A DNA stretch of 64,000 bases from Polytrichum commune (Eukaryota > Streptophyta > Polytrichopsida > Polytrichales > Polytrichaceae). The stretch is from positions 42,062,758 to 42,126,757 of the forward strand of contig OX485805.1 of NCBI GenBank assembly GCA_950295325.1. Reading direction: 5' to 3'. Below, piece by piece: positions 41,401 through 53,178 of this stretch. The position numbers and the translations under genes were made by a program. The first letter of the stretch is position 1, and each line of letters begins with the position of its first letter. The notes beneath the pieces were generated by a model. The model searched no databases and was not told where the DNA came from. It saw only the letters and a list, made by a program, of their open reading frames with translations.

Positions 41401-42290
41401 CCAGACTCTTCAGTAGATGCACGGATCTTCAATAACGAGCCCTGCTTTTAACGCATTCTTTTGCAACAAAGTCGCCAACTTAATCGACCGTCTCCAACTT
41501 CCCTTAACTTCTAATGGCTTCGGATCCTTACCACGCGATGAAGAAAATCTTGCTCTTCTGGCAGTTGTCCTCGGTCGTGAAGTCGAAATCGTACACGCCG
41601 TACCTACAATCGCTCTCCGGCAGAGCCGATGCGAACTCCTCGTAAGTCGCATCCGGCCCGCCGAACTTCTCCACCGTAATCTGCTGCGCCTTCTCGTCAA
41701 TCTTGAACACGATGAACCGGAACGCCTTCTTCCTCTTCAACTCCATAAACTTCAGTTTGCACTCATCACTCACTGCCATCCCCGACGCTGCGTTCGCCTG
41801 CCATGCACCAACACAAACCCCAATCCCGCCATCAGCCTCTACGCAACCCCCTTCTCCGCCCCTACCCACGCTCCCACTCCACTAACAACTCGCACACACA
41901 CCTTCTCACAGCACACTCCCACCTACACCTCCACCGCTACGCCGACAACCGCACAGAAGATCTCACCATATAAAACGAAAATTGTGGCGTTCTGTTCACG
42001 CGGACTCAAAGTTGCAAGGGCCTTACCATATTGCCGCGCTACCAGGTGACTCGGAGAAGCGGTTGGGGCGATCAGGAGGTGGAGGAGGAGCAGCAGCAGC
42101 GATAGAGATTGCGAGTGATGAAACAATGCAAAATGCGAGACTCCGAAGGCAGCCAGCCTGGGGTTGTGGAGCCTCCGGCGACGCGTAAGTGACGAGCTTC
42201 TCTTGGCCTCTCTGGTTGGGCTGCTGAGTTTGCTAAAGGAGAGGAAGAGCACCGGAGCCCTAGCCATGGTGGGGCATGGGCCATCATGGC
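38460..42290. repeat. Duplicated block, copy B (carries ADF gene B)
   Basis: Same orientation as copy A. Near-identical from about 39842 to 42260, strongly diverged between 38460 and 39841. It carries about 264 bases in the last ADF intron (roughly 41037-41300) absent from copy A, where TGTCCAGC joins directly to a sequence like TACTGCGGAGAACTT. Confidence 0.9.
40442..42029 (-). CDS. Actin-depolymerizing factor (ADF/cofilin), copy B
   Basis: Exons are 42029-42027 (ATG only), 41797-41532 and 40592-40442. The deduced 139-residue protein is identical to copy A, and exon 3 is identical at the nucleotide level. Splice junctions are all GT-AG, with the same Met-only first exon and the Trp codon split between exons 2 and 3. 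Expected role is the same: actin binding and filament severing in the cytoplasm, with Ser6 as regulatory site. The last intron is about 264 bases longer than in copy A. Upstream sequence beyond ~42290 differs from copy A, so the two genes may be expressed differently (inference). Both copies look functional; neither has a disabling change. Confidence 0.97.
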
Positions 42291-44703
42291 TGTAGATGTA
42301 CATGGATGTATGTATGTAATGTTGTTATTTGGTGTTCCAAACTATTGGGAACCTAGGGGCTTGTTACTATGGAATACCAACAAAAAGTGCCAAGTAGCTT
42401 TTGTAGTGACACTTTGCACCTTCCATTTGCACAATCTCGTGCTTTGTGGTGTCTAGGTAAGCCCATCCATAACAAAGGTGAAAACGTATCGGGCTACACT
42501 ATTTGTCGACGGTTTTTATTGGCTCGGTTCAACCCTTATTTGAGTCTTTTAAGAAAGAAGTAGGTTTGGTGACATGTTGAGTTCAAGATAGTCAAGGTGG
42601 CAAGCTTGAGACATTTTCTGGAGTTTAAGGTGGTTACGTTCATGTGAATCAAAGGGAGTATTTGGTGAATGTACAAAACTTGTGTCTAAATTTGGGTGGA
42701 AACTTTCTAATTATACATGGAATAAATCCAAGGCTACATGTATGTTATAACAATGGCCCTGCACATAAGCGGCACCAAAAAATTGTATGCGCAATCTACA
42801 AGTGGCCACACACATCACCAAGTAAGGGGGGAAGTTGGCTATGTATTGAAATTCACTACACAAAAAAGTTGCACTAGGCCCTCAAACATCTAGAGGCTTC
42901 CAAGTTCAACTAGTTTGCAAATGCATGAGAGGATCAACATGCACGTATCATATAATCACACACACAAGTACAAATAGGTAGGGAGGGAGGTTGGTGCCTC
43001 CAAGCACCACCGGTGCGTTCCACTCTGAAACTTGAAATTTGGTATTCAAAATTCTTAAACTCCACTACAATCTAAAGGTGGCGCCACCAATCGCCGCTAC
43101 ATTAGCAAAAGACATTACAAGGTAGAATTTGAGAAAACAAAAGGGTGGCGATCATAAGGGTGGAGAATGGAGGAGAAAGTGGCAACACCACTCACCCCAT
43201 CCAACTAAACCCTAGGTGATGTGAGCCCTTTCATGGAGGATGGGCTCCATCCACAACTCATAATGGAGTGCATTGGCTACTCCCAATAATGGAACTTAGG
43301 GGCCAGTCCCAATTTCTAGGTGACTACACTCCACCCACATGAAGCTAGTTGGCGCCACCTCTTACCCACAGAGTGTAGGTAGCACCTTACAAGGCAAAAT
43401 CCCCATAGTGTTAACATGTGTATGTAAATCAATGTACTTCACTATAGCAAAGTGGCTACTAGTGTTTGGGTAAAATGATGATGAAGAAGAAGAAGAAGAA
43501 GAAGATTATACTGTGCAATTTCAACTCTTGGATCTTAGGGTAGATCTTTTGGCATAGATTGGTGATGGGGGTTCTAGTAGGTGAGTGAATCAACAATGGA
43601 AAGGTGCTTGGGATAGGAGGCCACAGAGAGGCCAAAAGCATCAATAAATTCAATCAATTTATGGCCAAAGGCATCCAAATATATCTCCCTCTCCCAACAA
43701 AGAATCGTTTTGTCCCTCTTGTCCAAACTTCTAACCTCTTGCCAATTGCCTAGCTCATTTGCTTCCCTTTCCATTGCTTATTTGATGCCATGATGTACCT
43801 CTCCAATTCTCATAGTTGAGTTTGTCTCTATTTCACGGCGTTATGCACTTCTAGCCGTCTTTAGATGTGTTTGTTTCCATATTAAATTTTTGTGTCTCTC
43901 ATGCTTCTTTGTAGGAAAAGTAGCCCATGCGCTCTTTGTAAAATGTTATTGTGTGGCAAACTAACCATGTTCTTCAAATGTATCTTCCCAAATTTTACGT
44001 ACTCAAGTTTTGCATTATTTGATTCCTCCGCAATCACATTGTGATGGACAAACTCAAAATGCTCCTCATCATTGTCTTTCATACCAAATTCCACCATGCC
44101 TTTGGAATGTGTTCAACCCCTCATCTCTCAATTTTTTGCAAAACACAATTTGCTCGAATGTTTTTGCTCTTACCCAATAGTTAAATTTTTTTTCCTCAAA
44201 TTTGGCAAGCTACTATAATTGCCATTGACAACCATTTGCAAATGCCTATGAGTGAGAGTTCCATTGCTCTCCATGAAGCAAAGCATGACAATGCAATTAT
44301 CTTGAATGAACCATGTATTCAAAATAAGAGGAATGTTGACACCACTACCTCCAATGGCAATAATAACAAATACCTCCAAATAATTGAGATTTGCTCAAAC
44401 CCTTTGTTGGCCTTGCACTCTCACTATTGCTTTTATCATGTGCACCATTGTTCACATGTTAGAAACCTTCACTCACCAACACAAAAAAATGTTGAACTCC
44501 ACCTTAGTTCTCCACAAAACACCAAGAAAGTCCCCTCCCCCCAAACACATGTAAGCGACAAAGCTCATGCCAAATTCAATCACTTCACACCTCACAAGAC
44601 ATCTTGACACTTTTGCCACTTCCAAAATGGTATGGTGAACCGTGTCGGTAATCTGGACCTTATTTGGAACCTTGGTATGTGAGTTGGCCCCAAGTTGACT
44701 CTC
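42291..44703. other. Intergenic; no gene recognised
   Basis: Includes a (GAA)n run at about 43479-43505. Several 60-120-codon open frames on both strands at 43.5-44.6 kb have low complexity and no known match. Confidence 0.5.
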
Positions 44704-44706
44704 TTA

Positions 44707-45709
44707 GGGGGCCACTTCACACACAAGCCAAGAGCCGTGACCATGAAATTGTGAGAGCCCATAGGAAAGTGTCCAAAGGTCGCCCCAAGACACCTCCAAA
44801 ATCATGTAGTGTGGTCACGGATCCTCAAGTGTAGTGTGAAGCCGTATGTGACCGGGTCCTCAACCAAACGTTATTTCAATGAATTTCTATTCATGCGGGT
44901 CCTCATACATGATAAATTAGAATAAATCAACAATTGTGAACATTCGGAGTGCCATGGTCTCCAAGTTTTGTGTTAGGGCCACTTCACACTCAAGCCAAGA
45001 GCCGTGACCATGAAATTGCGAGAGCCCAAAAGAAAGTGTCCAAAGGCCGTCCCAAGACACCTCAAAAATCACGTGGTGTGGTCATGGATCCTCAAGGGTA
45101 GTGTGAAGCCATATGTGACCGGGCCCTCACCCAAATGCTATTTCCATGAATTTTTATTCATGTGGGTCCTCACACATGGTAAAATAGAATAAATCAACGG
45201 TTGTGAGTGTTTGGAGTGTCATGGTCTCCCGATTTTGTGTTAGGCCTACCTCCAAGAGATGGTTTTTGAAAATAGTCCAAGTGACCATGAAACATGATCC
45301 GTTCGTTGCCATATATGAATCCATGTAGACTTTACATCCACCTTGCATTCACATACTTTGTTGGGCCCTTAAGCGTAGTGTGAAGTGAACTTGGACCGGC
45401 TCTGCCTTTGCCACCAATGAGAATGCTTGAAGCGTATTGGTCACGGGCTCTCAGTCTTGTGTGTGAAGTGGCCCTTAGGCCTATCTTCAAGAGATGGTTT
45501 TTGAAAACAATCCAAGTGACCATGAAACATGATCCATTCGATGCCATGTAGAATTCCATGTGGGCTTTACACTCATCTTCCATTCACATACTTTGTTGGT
45601 CCCTCAAGTGAAGTGTGAAGCGAACTTGGACCGGCTCCGCCTTTCCCACCAATGAGAGTGCTTGAAGTGTAATGGTCATGGGCTCTCAGTCTCATGTGTG
45701 AAGTGGCCC
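44707..45709. mobile_element. Harbinger-type MITE, family H1, copy 2 (outer, interrupted)
   Basis: Ends are GGGGGCCACTTCACACACAAGCC and GTGTGAAGTGGCCC, flanked by TTA at 44704-44706 and 45710-45712. Without the inner copy it is about 501 bp, matching the size of the others. It is split by an insertion of its own family. Confidence 0.85.
44976..45474. mobile_element. Harbinger-type MITE, family H1, copy 3 (nested in copy 2; 499 bp)
   Basis: Ends GGGCCACTTCACACTCAAGCC and GTGTGTGAAGTGGCCC are flanked by TTA at 44973-44975 and 45475-45477. The target in the outer copy was TTTTGTGTTAGGCCTA, which is intact inside the inner copy near 45233-45248. This proves the insertion point at TTA. Confidence 0.88.
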
Positions 45710-45712
45710 TTA

Positions 45713-46101
45713 AGTTATGCAGCTACACTACTCGGATTGCGTGGTTTCAAGGCAAAAGAAGAACCCGGCTACACCAATGATAAGATTGCTCTATTGACCC
45801 ACACGATATTTAAGAAAATATCTCCTCCCAATTATTCTCCCAAGTACGTTGGAAAACTTCTAATCTTGTCTAGCCCATTTAGAACACATAGTTTGTCCCA
45901 CTTACACATATTATGACGATATTGCATCTTAATTTCTGGAGACTCGGGAGACATAGGCATCTATTTTATAATATTCAATGGCCTGGACACGTGGACTTGT
46001 AACGTTTTTGCGTCCTTTAAACACTTTAGACCTTATGTTTAAAATATTCTTTGGATTTGATGAACATGTACATTAACGGTGTGTGAATTATTTGAAGGCA
46101 A
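45713..46101. other. Short intergenic stretch; nothing recognised
   Basis: AT-rich DNA between two transposon insertions, no gene or repeat seen. Confidence 0.5.
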
Positions 46102-46968
46102 GTTAAGAAGGGAGGACGTTAAATACCCCTCCACGAACTTTTCGAGGGGGGGGATATTCTGGCAGGGGCAGCCCCTGACATTTTTTCTACACCCGACCGA
46201 AAATTGTTGCCCGCTCGCCCGATTTCAAAAAAACTATTGTACTTGCATTTTTGAAGGCTACTTGTCCACAAATCCCATATTGAGTGCACTTCATTTTCAA
46301 GGTCTCAAATCCAATATATATGTTCACTTCCATTGAGTAAATAAGCAATTGACTAGATTTCATTTTCAAAGTGAAACCGCCAATAAAGCATGTAATTAAC
46401 TTGGAAGTCAAAAATATTACAAAATCCTCATTACCACTGAGGTTATAATTTTTGTCACTTACAATTGAAAGGGACTTTGTCATTCTAAAATGAAACTAGA
46501 ATTTAATTTTTTTAATTTAATTTAATGTATTCTAATGTATTATATAATATATAATATATACTGTATATAATCTAATATCTAATATCTAATATATATTTAA
46601 TACCTTCTACTATCACAAAGTTTTCATACGCATTTAAACTAGGTAAGTAAGATTGAATGCAACTAAGTCACCTAATTTCTGATTAATCCTAATTAATCCT
46701 ATTCAAGCCCAATTATATCAGAAAATACAGTCTAACCTTGATAATATCACACCATCCGTTTCACCATAAAGTGTGATATAAACAAGGTGTGACATATTTG
46801 ATAATGTCACATTTTGAAGATTTGTGCATAATGTGATATTATCAAAAAAAAAAAGGTAGAAAATCAAAATGAAATTACAATGTAAAAAAAAAAAACAAAC
46901 AAACACAAGACTTCAATGTTTTTGAATGTAAAATATAATTCAAAATTGTGAATAACAACATGAGCACA

Positions 46969-48045
46969 TCACAATGTGTCATTGAGATCAGGTAAAGACC
47001 TCTCACTAGAGACAAAGAAGCTTCTAATGTCACATTGTTTTAGTGATGTTAAATGTCCAACACCAATTCTAATGAGTTTGTCATGGATGTTTTCCATTTT
47101 CAACAACTCATGAGTGTTGAAAATCTGAGAACCTTGGCTAGCCATAAAATTCAAAACATCTTTAGCATATTTTTGTGCATCGCTTAGCTTCACTACTTTA
47201 GACTCATCATCATTGTTATCAACAATCAATGGGTCTTCTTCCATGGAATCAAGTACATGTTCGCCATCTTGCACTAATTGCACAAGCTCCTCAGTAGAAT
47301 ATTCCACCTCAAAATCATCTTCACCTTCCATGTTTATGTACTCTAAAGGACTAAGCTTTTCTATAGGCTTGCCTTCAACATCCAAACCCAAATTCAATGC
47401 GGCGATGAGATTGCCCAATTCCAAAGCTGCTTCCTCCATTTTGGACTTCGTACGTTCATCAGAATTGTTGATATCTGCATTCCACGCTGCAGGCAATATG
47501 GCAGACTTTCTCCAACAATTTCTAATGGTTTGATCATCTAATTCATGCCATGCCGCCACACACCATAGCATTGCTTGAAATAGATCAACATTCAGTTTCC
47601 CCAAATCTTCATTTGAGTTATCAATTTGTTGCAAAGTCCAGGCAACAAGCTTGCGTTTATAGCACATTTTGAATGCTGCAATCACTCCTTGATCCAAAGG
47701 CTGAACAACTGAAGTCACCTTTGGTGGAAGAAACAAGATAGTGATATGGGAGAGTACAAAAGCATTAAATCCATCTATAACTTTTTTGACCTCACCATGA
47801 ATATCATGGCTTCCTACATTATCCATAATAATGCAAATTTTTCTATCTTGCAATGCCATTCTTCGGTTCTCACTCTTCACCCAATGTGTAAAAACATCAC
47901 CATTCATCCAGGCTGAATTGTTAGAATAATAGTGTACTATACTATTTGGATCAAACTTCCAAGGAAAGCATCTGGGACGTGTTGATTTGTGAATGAAAAC
48001 AAGCTTCAATCGCTCCTTCCCTGAGATATTAGTGCAAAGCCCCAA
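46969..48045 (-). pseudogene. pogo/Tigger-like DDE transposase, N-terminally truncated
   Basis: A 358-codon open frame covering most of the DDE_1 domain. Seen: IIMDNVGSH with Asp75 and FLPPKVTSVVQPLDQGVI with Asp118 as the second and third acidic positions, then RNCWRKSAILP and an acidic C-terminal tail. In this family a CENP-B-like helix-turn-helix and the first catalytic Asp lie upstream. Here the frame meets a stop just beyond 48060 and neither can be found in the remaining 700 bases of the element, which instead hold a 39-bp tandem repeat. The enzyme is therefore predicted inactive. The retained frame from GLCTNISGKERLKLVF onward has no internal stop, so decay is fairly recent or an upstream exon has been lost. 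Confidence 0.85.
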
Positions 48046-48060
48046 TGGTTCATTATATAC

Positions 48061-48160
48061 CTAGGAGACTGTTTCTACTTATGAGCTTGACTAACCTACC
48101 TAGAAGATTGTTTCTACTTATGAGCTTGACTAACTAATCTAGAAGATTGTTCCTAATTGA
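48061..48160. repeat. 39-bp tandem repeat x 2.5 inside the pogo element
   Basis: CTAGRAGAYTGTTTCTACTT then ATGAGCTTGACTAA starts at 48061, 48100 and 48139. It begins right where the transposase frame ends, so it may mark the rearrangement that removed the N-terminal coding part. Confidence 0.85.
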
Positions 48161-49466
48161 ATGCCCACTTAGGATGAGCGGCTAACACTTATGATCTTAC
48201 TAGATTCTCCTATGCGACTATTGACTATAGAAACAGTGAAGACCGTGCCACATATCTTGAGATTTCTACATTGCAAACCAATTGAACTAATTTAGCTTAA
48301 GTCGACACTACTCTGTACCAGCTCAGCTAAACCGTAGAACTTAACATCCTAAATTACTTCACACAAGCTGAAACCCTCAAAGACACATAGGTGAACACAT
48401 GTGACGGAAGGTGGGGTGCATAGAGGCCAAGAAGTCTTGGCAACGCCGTCAAAGACAACACCTTTGAGTGCCGTGTATAGACAACACCGTTCAGGGTTGG
48501 TGCACAGAGGCGGCTCATGACCCTTTGAATAACATTGCATTTATCACAGGGGTGGCTCATGACCATTTTGGCTACTACAATATGTCCATCCAACCATCAC
48601 ATACAATCCATCCATATTTGATATTATCACATTTACACTACGGATTTTGGAAAAAAATAGTGACATTAACAAGGGTGATAGGGATAATAACGAGGGAGTT
48701 TTACACTAAGAAAATCGGTTTCAAACTTTTAGGTGACAGTATCAAGGTGTCCCATTAACAAGGGTGACATTATCAAGGTTAGATTGTATGTGTACCAAAT
48801 TAATTAAGCCTAATTAATTATAAAATGTACTTACTGGAATTAGTCATGATTTAAATGGAATTAAATCCAGTAAATATAATTTATGATAAATTAGGCTTAA
48901 TTAATTTGGTAAGCATATTTTCTGATTTAATTGGGCTTAATTAGGATTAATCAGAATATATTAGACTTAGTTGCATTCAATCTTACTTAACTAGTTTAAA
49001 TGCATATGAAAAATTTGTGATATTACAAGGTATTAACTATATTATATATTATATTAAAAATTAAATTCTAGTTTCATTTTAGAATGACAAAGTCCCTTTC
49101 AATTGTAAGTGACAAAAATTATAACCTCAGTGGTAATGAGGATTTTGTAATATTTTTGACTTCCAAGTTAATTACATGCTTTATTGGCGGTTTCACTTTG
49201 AAAATGAAATCTAGTCAATTGCTTATTTACATAATGGAAGTGAACATATATATTGGATTTGAGACCTTGAAAATGAAGTGCACTCAATATGGGATTTGTG
49301 GACAAGTAGCCTTCAAAAATGCAAGTACAATAGTTTTTTTGAAATCGGGCGGGCGGGCAACAATTTTCGGTCGGGTGTAGAAAAAATGTCGGGGGGCTGC
49401 CCCTGCCAGAATATCCCCCCCCCCGAAAAGTTCGTGGAGGGGTATTTAACATCCTCCGTTAAGAAG

Positions 49467-50650
49467 GCCATATGTGTGTATATGTATATATACACACATT
49501 TGAATTTCAAATACTGGACATGAAACATAAAATTAGTAATGTTTAGATATTTTATTGACACATTTTATGATCCTTGTGCATCATGGGGGGACTATTCTTT
49601 AAGAGTCAAAGCTACGTCCATGTGGGACATCTTACTAAAACTCCCTATATACAAAATTTCATGATAAAATAGATAGATAGATAGATAGAGTTGGGTTTTT
49701 CTTGAGTAGTTCTATGCTTATTGTCAAGCTTAGTCCTTGTATAATACATCCTCTTATTTAGAGGCCAACCCATTCTTTTACATGTCTATATACCTTTCAA
49801 AACTCGGGAGGGTGGGTAGGATCATCCCTCACGACCATGTCTTTGCCTCACGACCTTCTTACTATTGTCATTATCTCCACTTGGTATGTTTCTAAGAAAG
49901 TAAAAACCTTCAAGCAATCTATACTATTGAGGTTTTACCCTTTGTACCCTTAAGCAAAATATTGCATTCCACACCCAAGGTTTACAAAATCAAGTTCAAA
50001 ATAGTATATAAGGCTTGTTCAAAAATACTTCAAAGTCCTATCACAACTCAAAATGTTGCCTTGCATTCCCCATCACTATGGAATACTTAAGCACAAGGTA
50101 CACATTATTTTTTAAAGAAGATGATAAGCAAAACCTAAGTATGCCATCAAGTTTGTGAAGGGTTTGCCTCACCTATGCCCATGCCACCAACCAAATCCAA
50201 AGAGAGGGTTAGTAATGTACATGAGGTGAATAACATCTGATGCCGATTGTTGTATATGTCACACAAATGTACAACATAAACATACATTTTGTATCATCGA
50301 ATACACATATTGTTGTACAATATTCTACATGTTCCTTAGCCATTTGAACCTTATGCGACCGATATTTAAGGCATGTTACATACATATCCCACCTTAATTA
50401 GCTTGCACAACTTACACTAATCCCATAGGTTACTTAGGGTAAAGTACCACTGCGGCTTAACCTGCAAAAGGAGGTCCTCATGACCTGTTACCACTTAATA
50501 TAGGACTAGATAACCCTTTGCGGCCATAGATGCAAAGGTCTCGATCTATGGTGGATATTTGTTAGGTATAACTAACCTAACCCTAAAGTAATTTTATTTT
50601 GGGGCTAAATTAAATTATTGGTTTGGTTCCTTTATGGTTAAGAAAACACA

Positions 50651-50681
<31 letters not shown>

Positions 50682-51428
50682 CATGTACGTGTATACGAGC
50701 CAACTATACTCATAGAGTATATTGCCTTGATTATGTATACCAAATTTGCAATTGAAAAGGAAGTGATATTCTTGGGATGTATGCTCATAAATCACTTGGT
50801 AACCTTAGAATTATACAAGTATGATGCATGGGATGACAATAATTGCTTCATAAATCAACACGCGTGAACTTTTTGGGGGGAGGTATACAATATGCATGAA
50901 TTCATGAAACTCTTCTTGTGAGGATGTACCTGAGCCCCAAGGCCCCCTAACCTCAGGTACATCCTCCACAAAGTCACAATTACCCTATTTATTTGTACAT
51001 ACCTAGATGAATCAATATCCCTCCCATATGTATACTTTGTAATTCAAATTGGCACTAAATCCCTTTTGTACACCCCCATGGTAATTAATGAATCACCCCC
51101 CCCCATCTTTACAACTATAATAATAAAATAACAATACAAAATACAATAATATCAAGGTCCAACTATATACAAGACATTGATTCTTAAGTGTCAAATGGTT
51201 ATTTTTGATTGCACTAAAAAATGGTCAAGCTCTAATAAAAATGGGTACACAATTTTAGAAAAGATGCTCTTAATGCATTCATACATGTATAAAGCAAGAG
51301 TTGCGAACTGTATGAATGATAGGAAACTCACTGGAACAACTATCAATACAACCCTTAGGACATGTGTTCGAGAAGCTACGACATAAAAGAAATTACATCT
51401 TGATGTCACAGTCCTACTTTACACGAAG
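49467..51428. other. Intergenic; microsatellites only
   Basis: (TG)(TA)-rich run at 49470-49500, (GATA)n near 49670-49688, (GA)n at 50653-50680 and C9 at 51096-51104. No supportable gene. Confidence 0.5.
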
Positions 51429-51659
51429 CACAGTAATCTCCCGCTTAAGTACGCATCCTGGTTAAGTGCGCAATTTTTTTTGACAAAAATTAGGGTTCAT
51501 ATTTTATTATTTGAACATGCCATGCATAGTCATTTGCCGCAAATGTATACAATGTCAGTTTGTTAACGTTGTCGTGATGTAAATACGTACACTATATAGA
51601 TGTGTACGTATTTAATATTGCATTGTGAATCTTGGTCTTGGAGAAAAATAATAAAGAAT

Positions 51660-51840
51660 AGAAGTAGATTACTTTTTTTATTTACTCATAGTTTATTTTA
51701 GTTATCATTACCTAAGGATAGAAGTGGATAGAAGTTGCTTACCTTTATGTTTACTCATAGTTACTCTTAGTTACCTTTACCAAATGATAGAAATAGATTA
51801 CCTTTTTATTTACTCATAGTTTATTTTTGTCTTTTAGTTA
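51660..51840. repeat. ~60-70 bp direct repeat x 3
   Basis: [26 protein letters not shown]... followed by GTTA and a GATAGAA motif recurs near 51667, 51735 and 51795, inside the second pogo-like element. Confidence 0.6.
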
Positions 51841-52146
51841 TCTTGAGTTACTTTGGACCAATGGGTGATTAGAAGCCATGTGATGAGGATAAGAGAGAAC
51901 TTTGTCTCTCGCATGGATAGGGAGAGGTGGTGAAGGAAAGATGTTATGTGATTATTGTGGGAGAGAAGTTGAGAGAGAGAAGTGGATTCGAAGCTCACGG
52001 TGTGAGTTGTTTTTGAGAAGAATATGAAATAAAATACGAGGGATTTGTGATTCATGAGAGATCTCACTTGTTGTTTTGGAAGTTAGCAATCAAGATTTGT
52101 GCTTGTTTGAGTGGAGGGAAGTCTGTTGGTTCTTAAAAGAAGAGCT

Positions 52147-52318
52147 GAGACTTCGACCGACCATAGAAGACGGACAGATTAAAGAATTGAAGGCTTCAAG
52201 ACTCGAATGTGTGGTTGCTTGTGGCACGTTGTGAGACTTCGACCGACCATAGAAGACGGACAGATTAAAGAATTGAAGGCTTCAAGACTCGAATGTGTGG
52301 TTGCTTGTGGCACGTTGT
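52147..52318. repeat. 86-bp perfect direct repeat x 2
   Basis: The unit begins GAGACTTCGACCGACCATAG and ends GTGGCACGTTGT, at 52147 and 52233 with no visible difference. A recent tandem duplication within the element's non-transposase filler. Confidence 0.9.
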
Positions 52319-52730
52319 TTTTTTCTTGTGTGTGTGATTCCAAGCCGGTTTTGGAGGCTAGTTGCATTTCATTTCTGCATCGTAATTTGTTTCCTGTGTG
52401 ACAACGAAGTGGGATTAATCACCCACAAGGTTGTTTTCTGTCGTTCCCACTGGTGAGGCGCGATTGCTGGTCACCGTGGGTTTGAAAGTTTAGGAGCCAA
52501 TCTTTCGGACGTCAGCTCGTGTTCTGACGTCCCGTTTTACCCGTCCGAAGCCGTGGTTTCTTATCACACTACCCTTACCCTTTATCCATATAGAGCCACA
52601 ACAGGATAGGTCGACGGGAAATAGGTTGAAGATTAGAAGAAATTGAAGAAATTGAAGACTAGAAGACCGGAAGATTCGATTGAAGATCAGAAGATTCGAC
52701 GGGTCTGATAAAATCTAGTTGCAGCCAGAA

Positions 52731-53178
52731 GCCCAGCGCTTTCCCAAGGCGGAACCCTCTCTACCCGACAACGTTTCGCTGAAATGTCTCAAATGATCGT
52801 TGCAATTCATCATACATCTGTCCAAGTTTCTTTTGAACATCAAAGCAAAGCAATTGGTCGTCGATGTCGGGGACAACGTTGTGTAAAGCTTCAAAGCCTT
52901 TGAAGTCGGTAGCACTTTCATATTCAACAAATGTCTCGATAGGTTGGACTTCGTTGCACTATGTTCTCGCGATTGTCCTAGACTTTCCATATGGTGCCTT
53001 CACTAACTTCATACTCCTGCCCTAGCGCCCGCTTGCTTAGCGTATTCGGCTTGCTAAACTTTGCAATGATTTCACATCGATGGGCTTTGGTCAAGCGAAT
53101 TGCCTCAGGTTTCATCCATTTCCCATCGCGATTCATCGAAACAGAAGGTCTAGAAAGCGATATGAGTAAAGTATGCAC
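52731..53178 (-). pseudogene. Tigger-like transposase remnant (helix-turn-helix plus C-terminal tail)
   Basis: The upstream part (53139 downward) reads MKPEAIRLTKAHRCEIIAKF then LSKRALGQEYEVSEGTIWKV, which is the CENP-B/psq-type DNA-binding helix-turn-helix of pogo transposases. It stops at TAG where TGG (Trp) is expected, after which DNRENIVQRS continues in frame. A second frame then gives an acidic tail, for example PDIDDQLLCFDVQKKLGQMY, ending near 52731. The DDE catalytic core between these parts is absent, so this is a non-functional deletion derivative. Confidence 0.75.

Larger units (their letters stand above)
46728..48786. mobile_element. pogo/Tigger-like DNA transposon inside the foldback element
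   Basis: Inverted ends CAGTCTAACCTTGATAATAT and CAATCTAACCTTGATAATGT are flanked by TA (46726-46727, 48787-48788). TA duplication and CAGT-type ends fit the Tc1/mariner-pogo superfamily. The left-arm sequence of the host element resumes directly after the right end, which shows the insertion happened after the foldback element formed. Length 2,059 bp. Confidence 0.88.
46111..49457. mobile_element. Long-inverted-repeat (foldback) element, Mutator-like by 9-bp TSD
   Basis: Termini GGAGGAYGTTAAATACCCC are flanked by a perfect 9-bp direct repeat GTTAAGAAG (46102-46110 and 49458-49466). A 9-bp duplication is characteristic of Mutator-like elements. Arms of roughly 600-650 bp run from each end almost to the centre (near 48.85 kb), so removing the inserted pogo element leaves a ~1.29-kb near-perfect hairpin. 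Twin 98-codon open frames in the two arms (46187-46483 minus, 49084-49380 plus) are the same arm sequence read twice, not two genes. No MULE transposase is present. Confidence 0.88.

Noticed and set aside
46187-46483. 98-codon frame repeated at 49084-49380 as a possible duplicated gene
   Set aside because: The two are the inverted arms of one foldback element; no domain or independent conservation.
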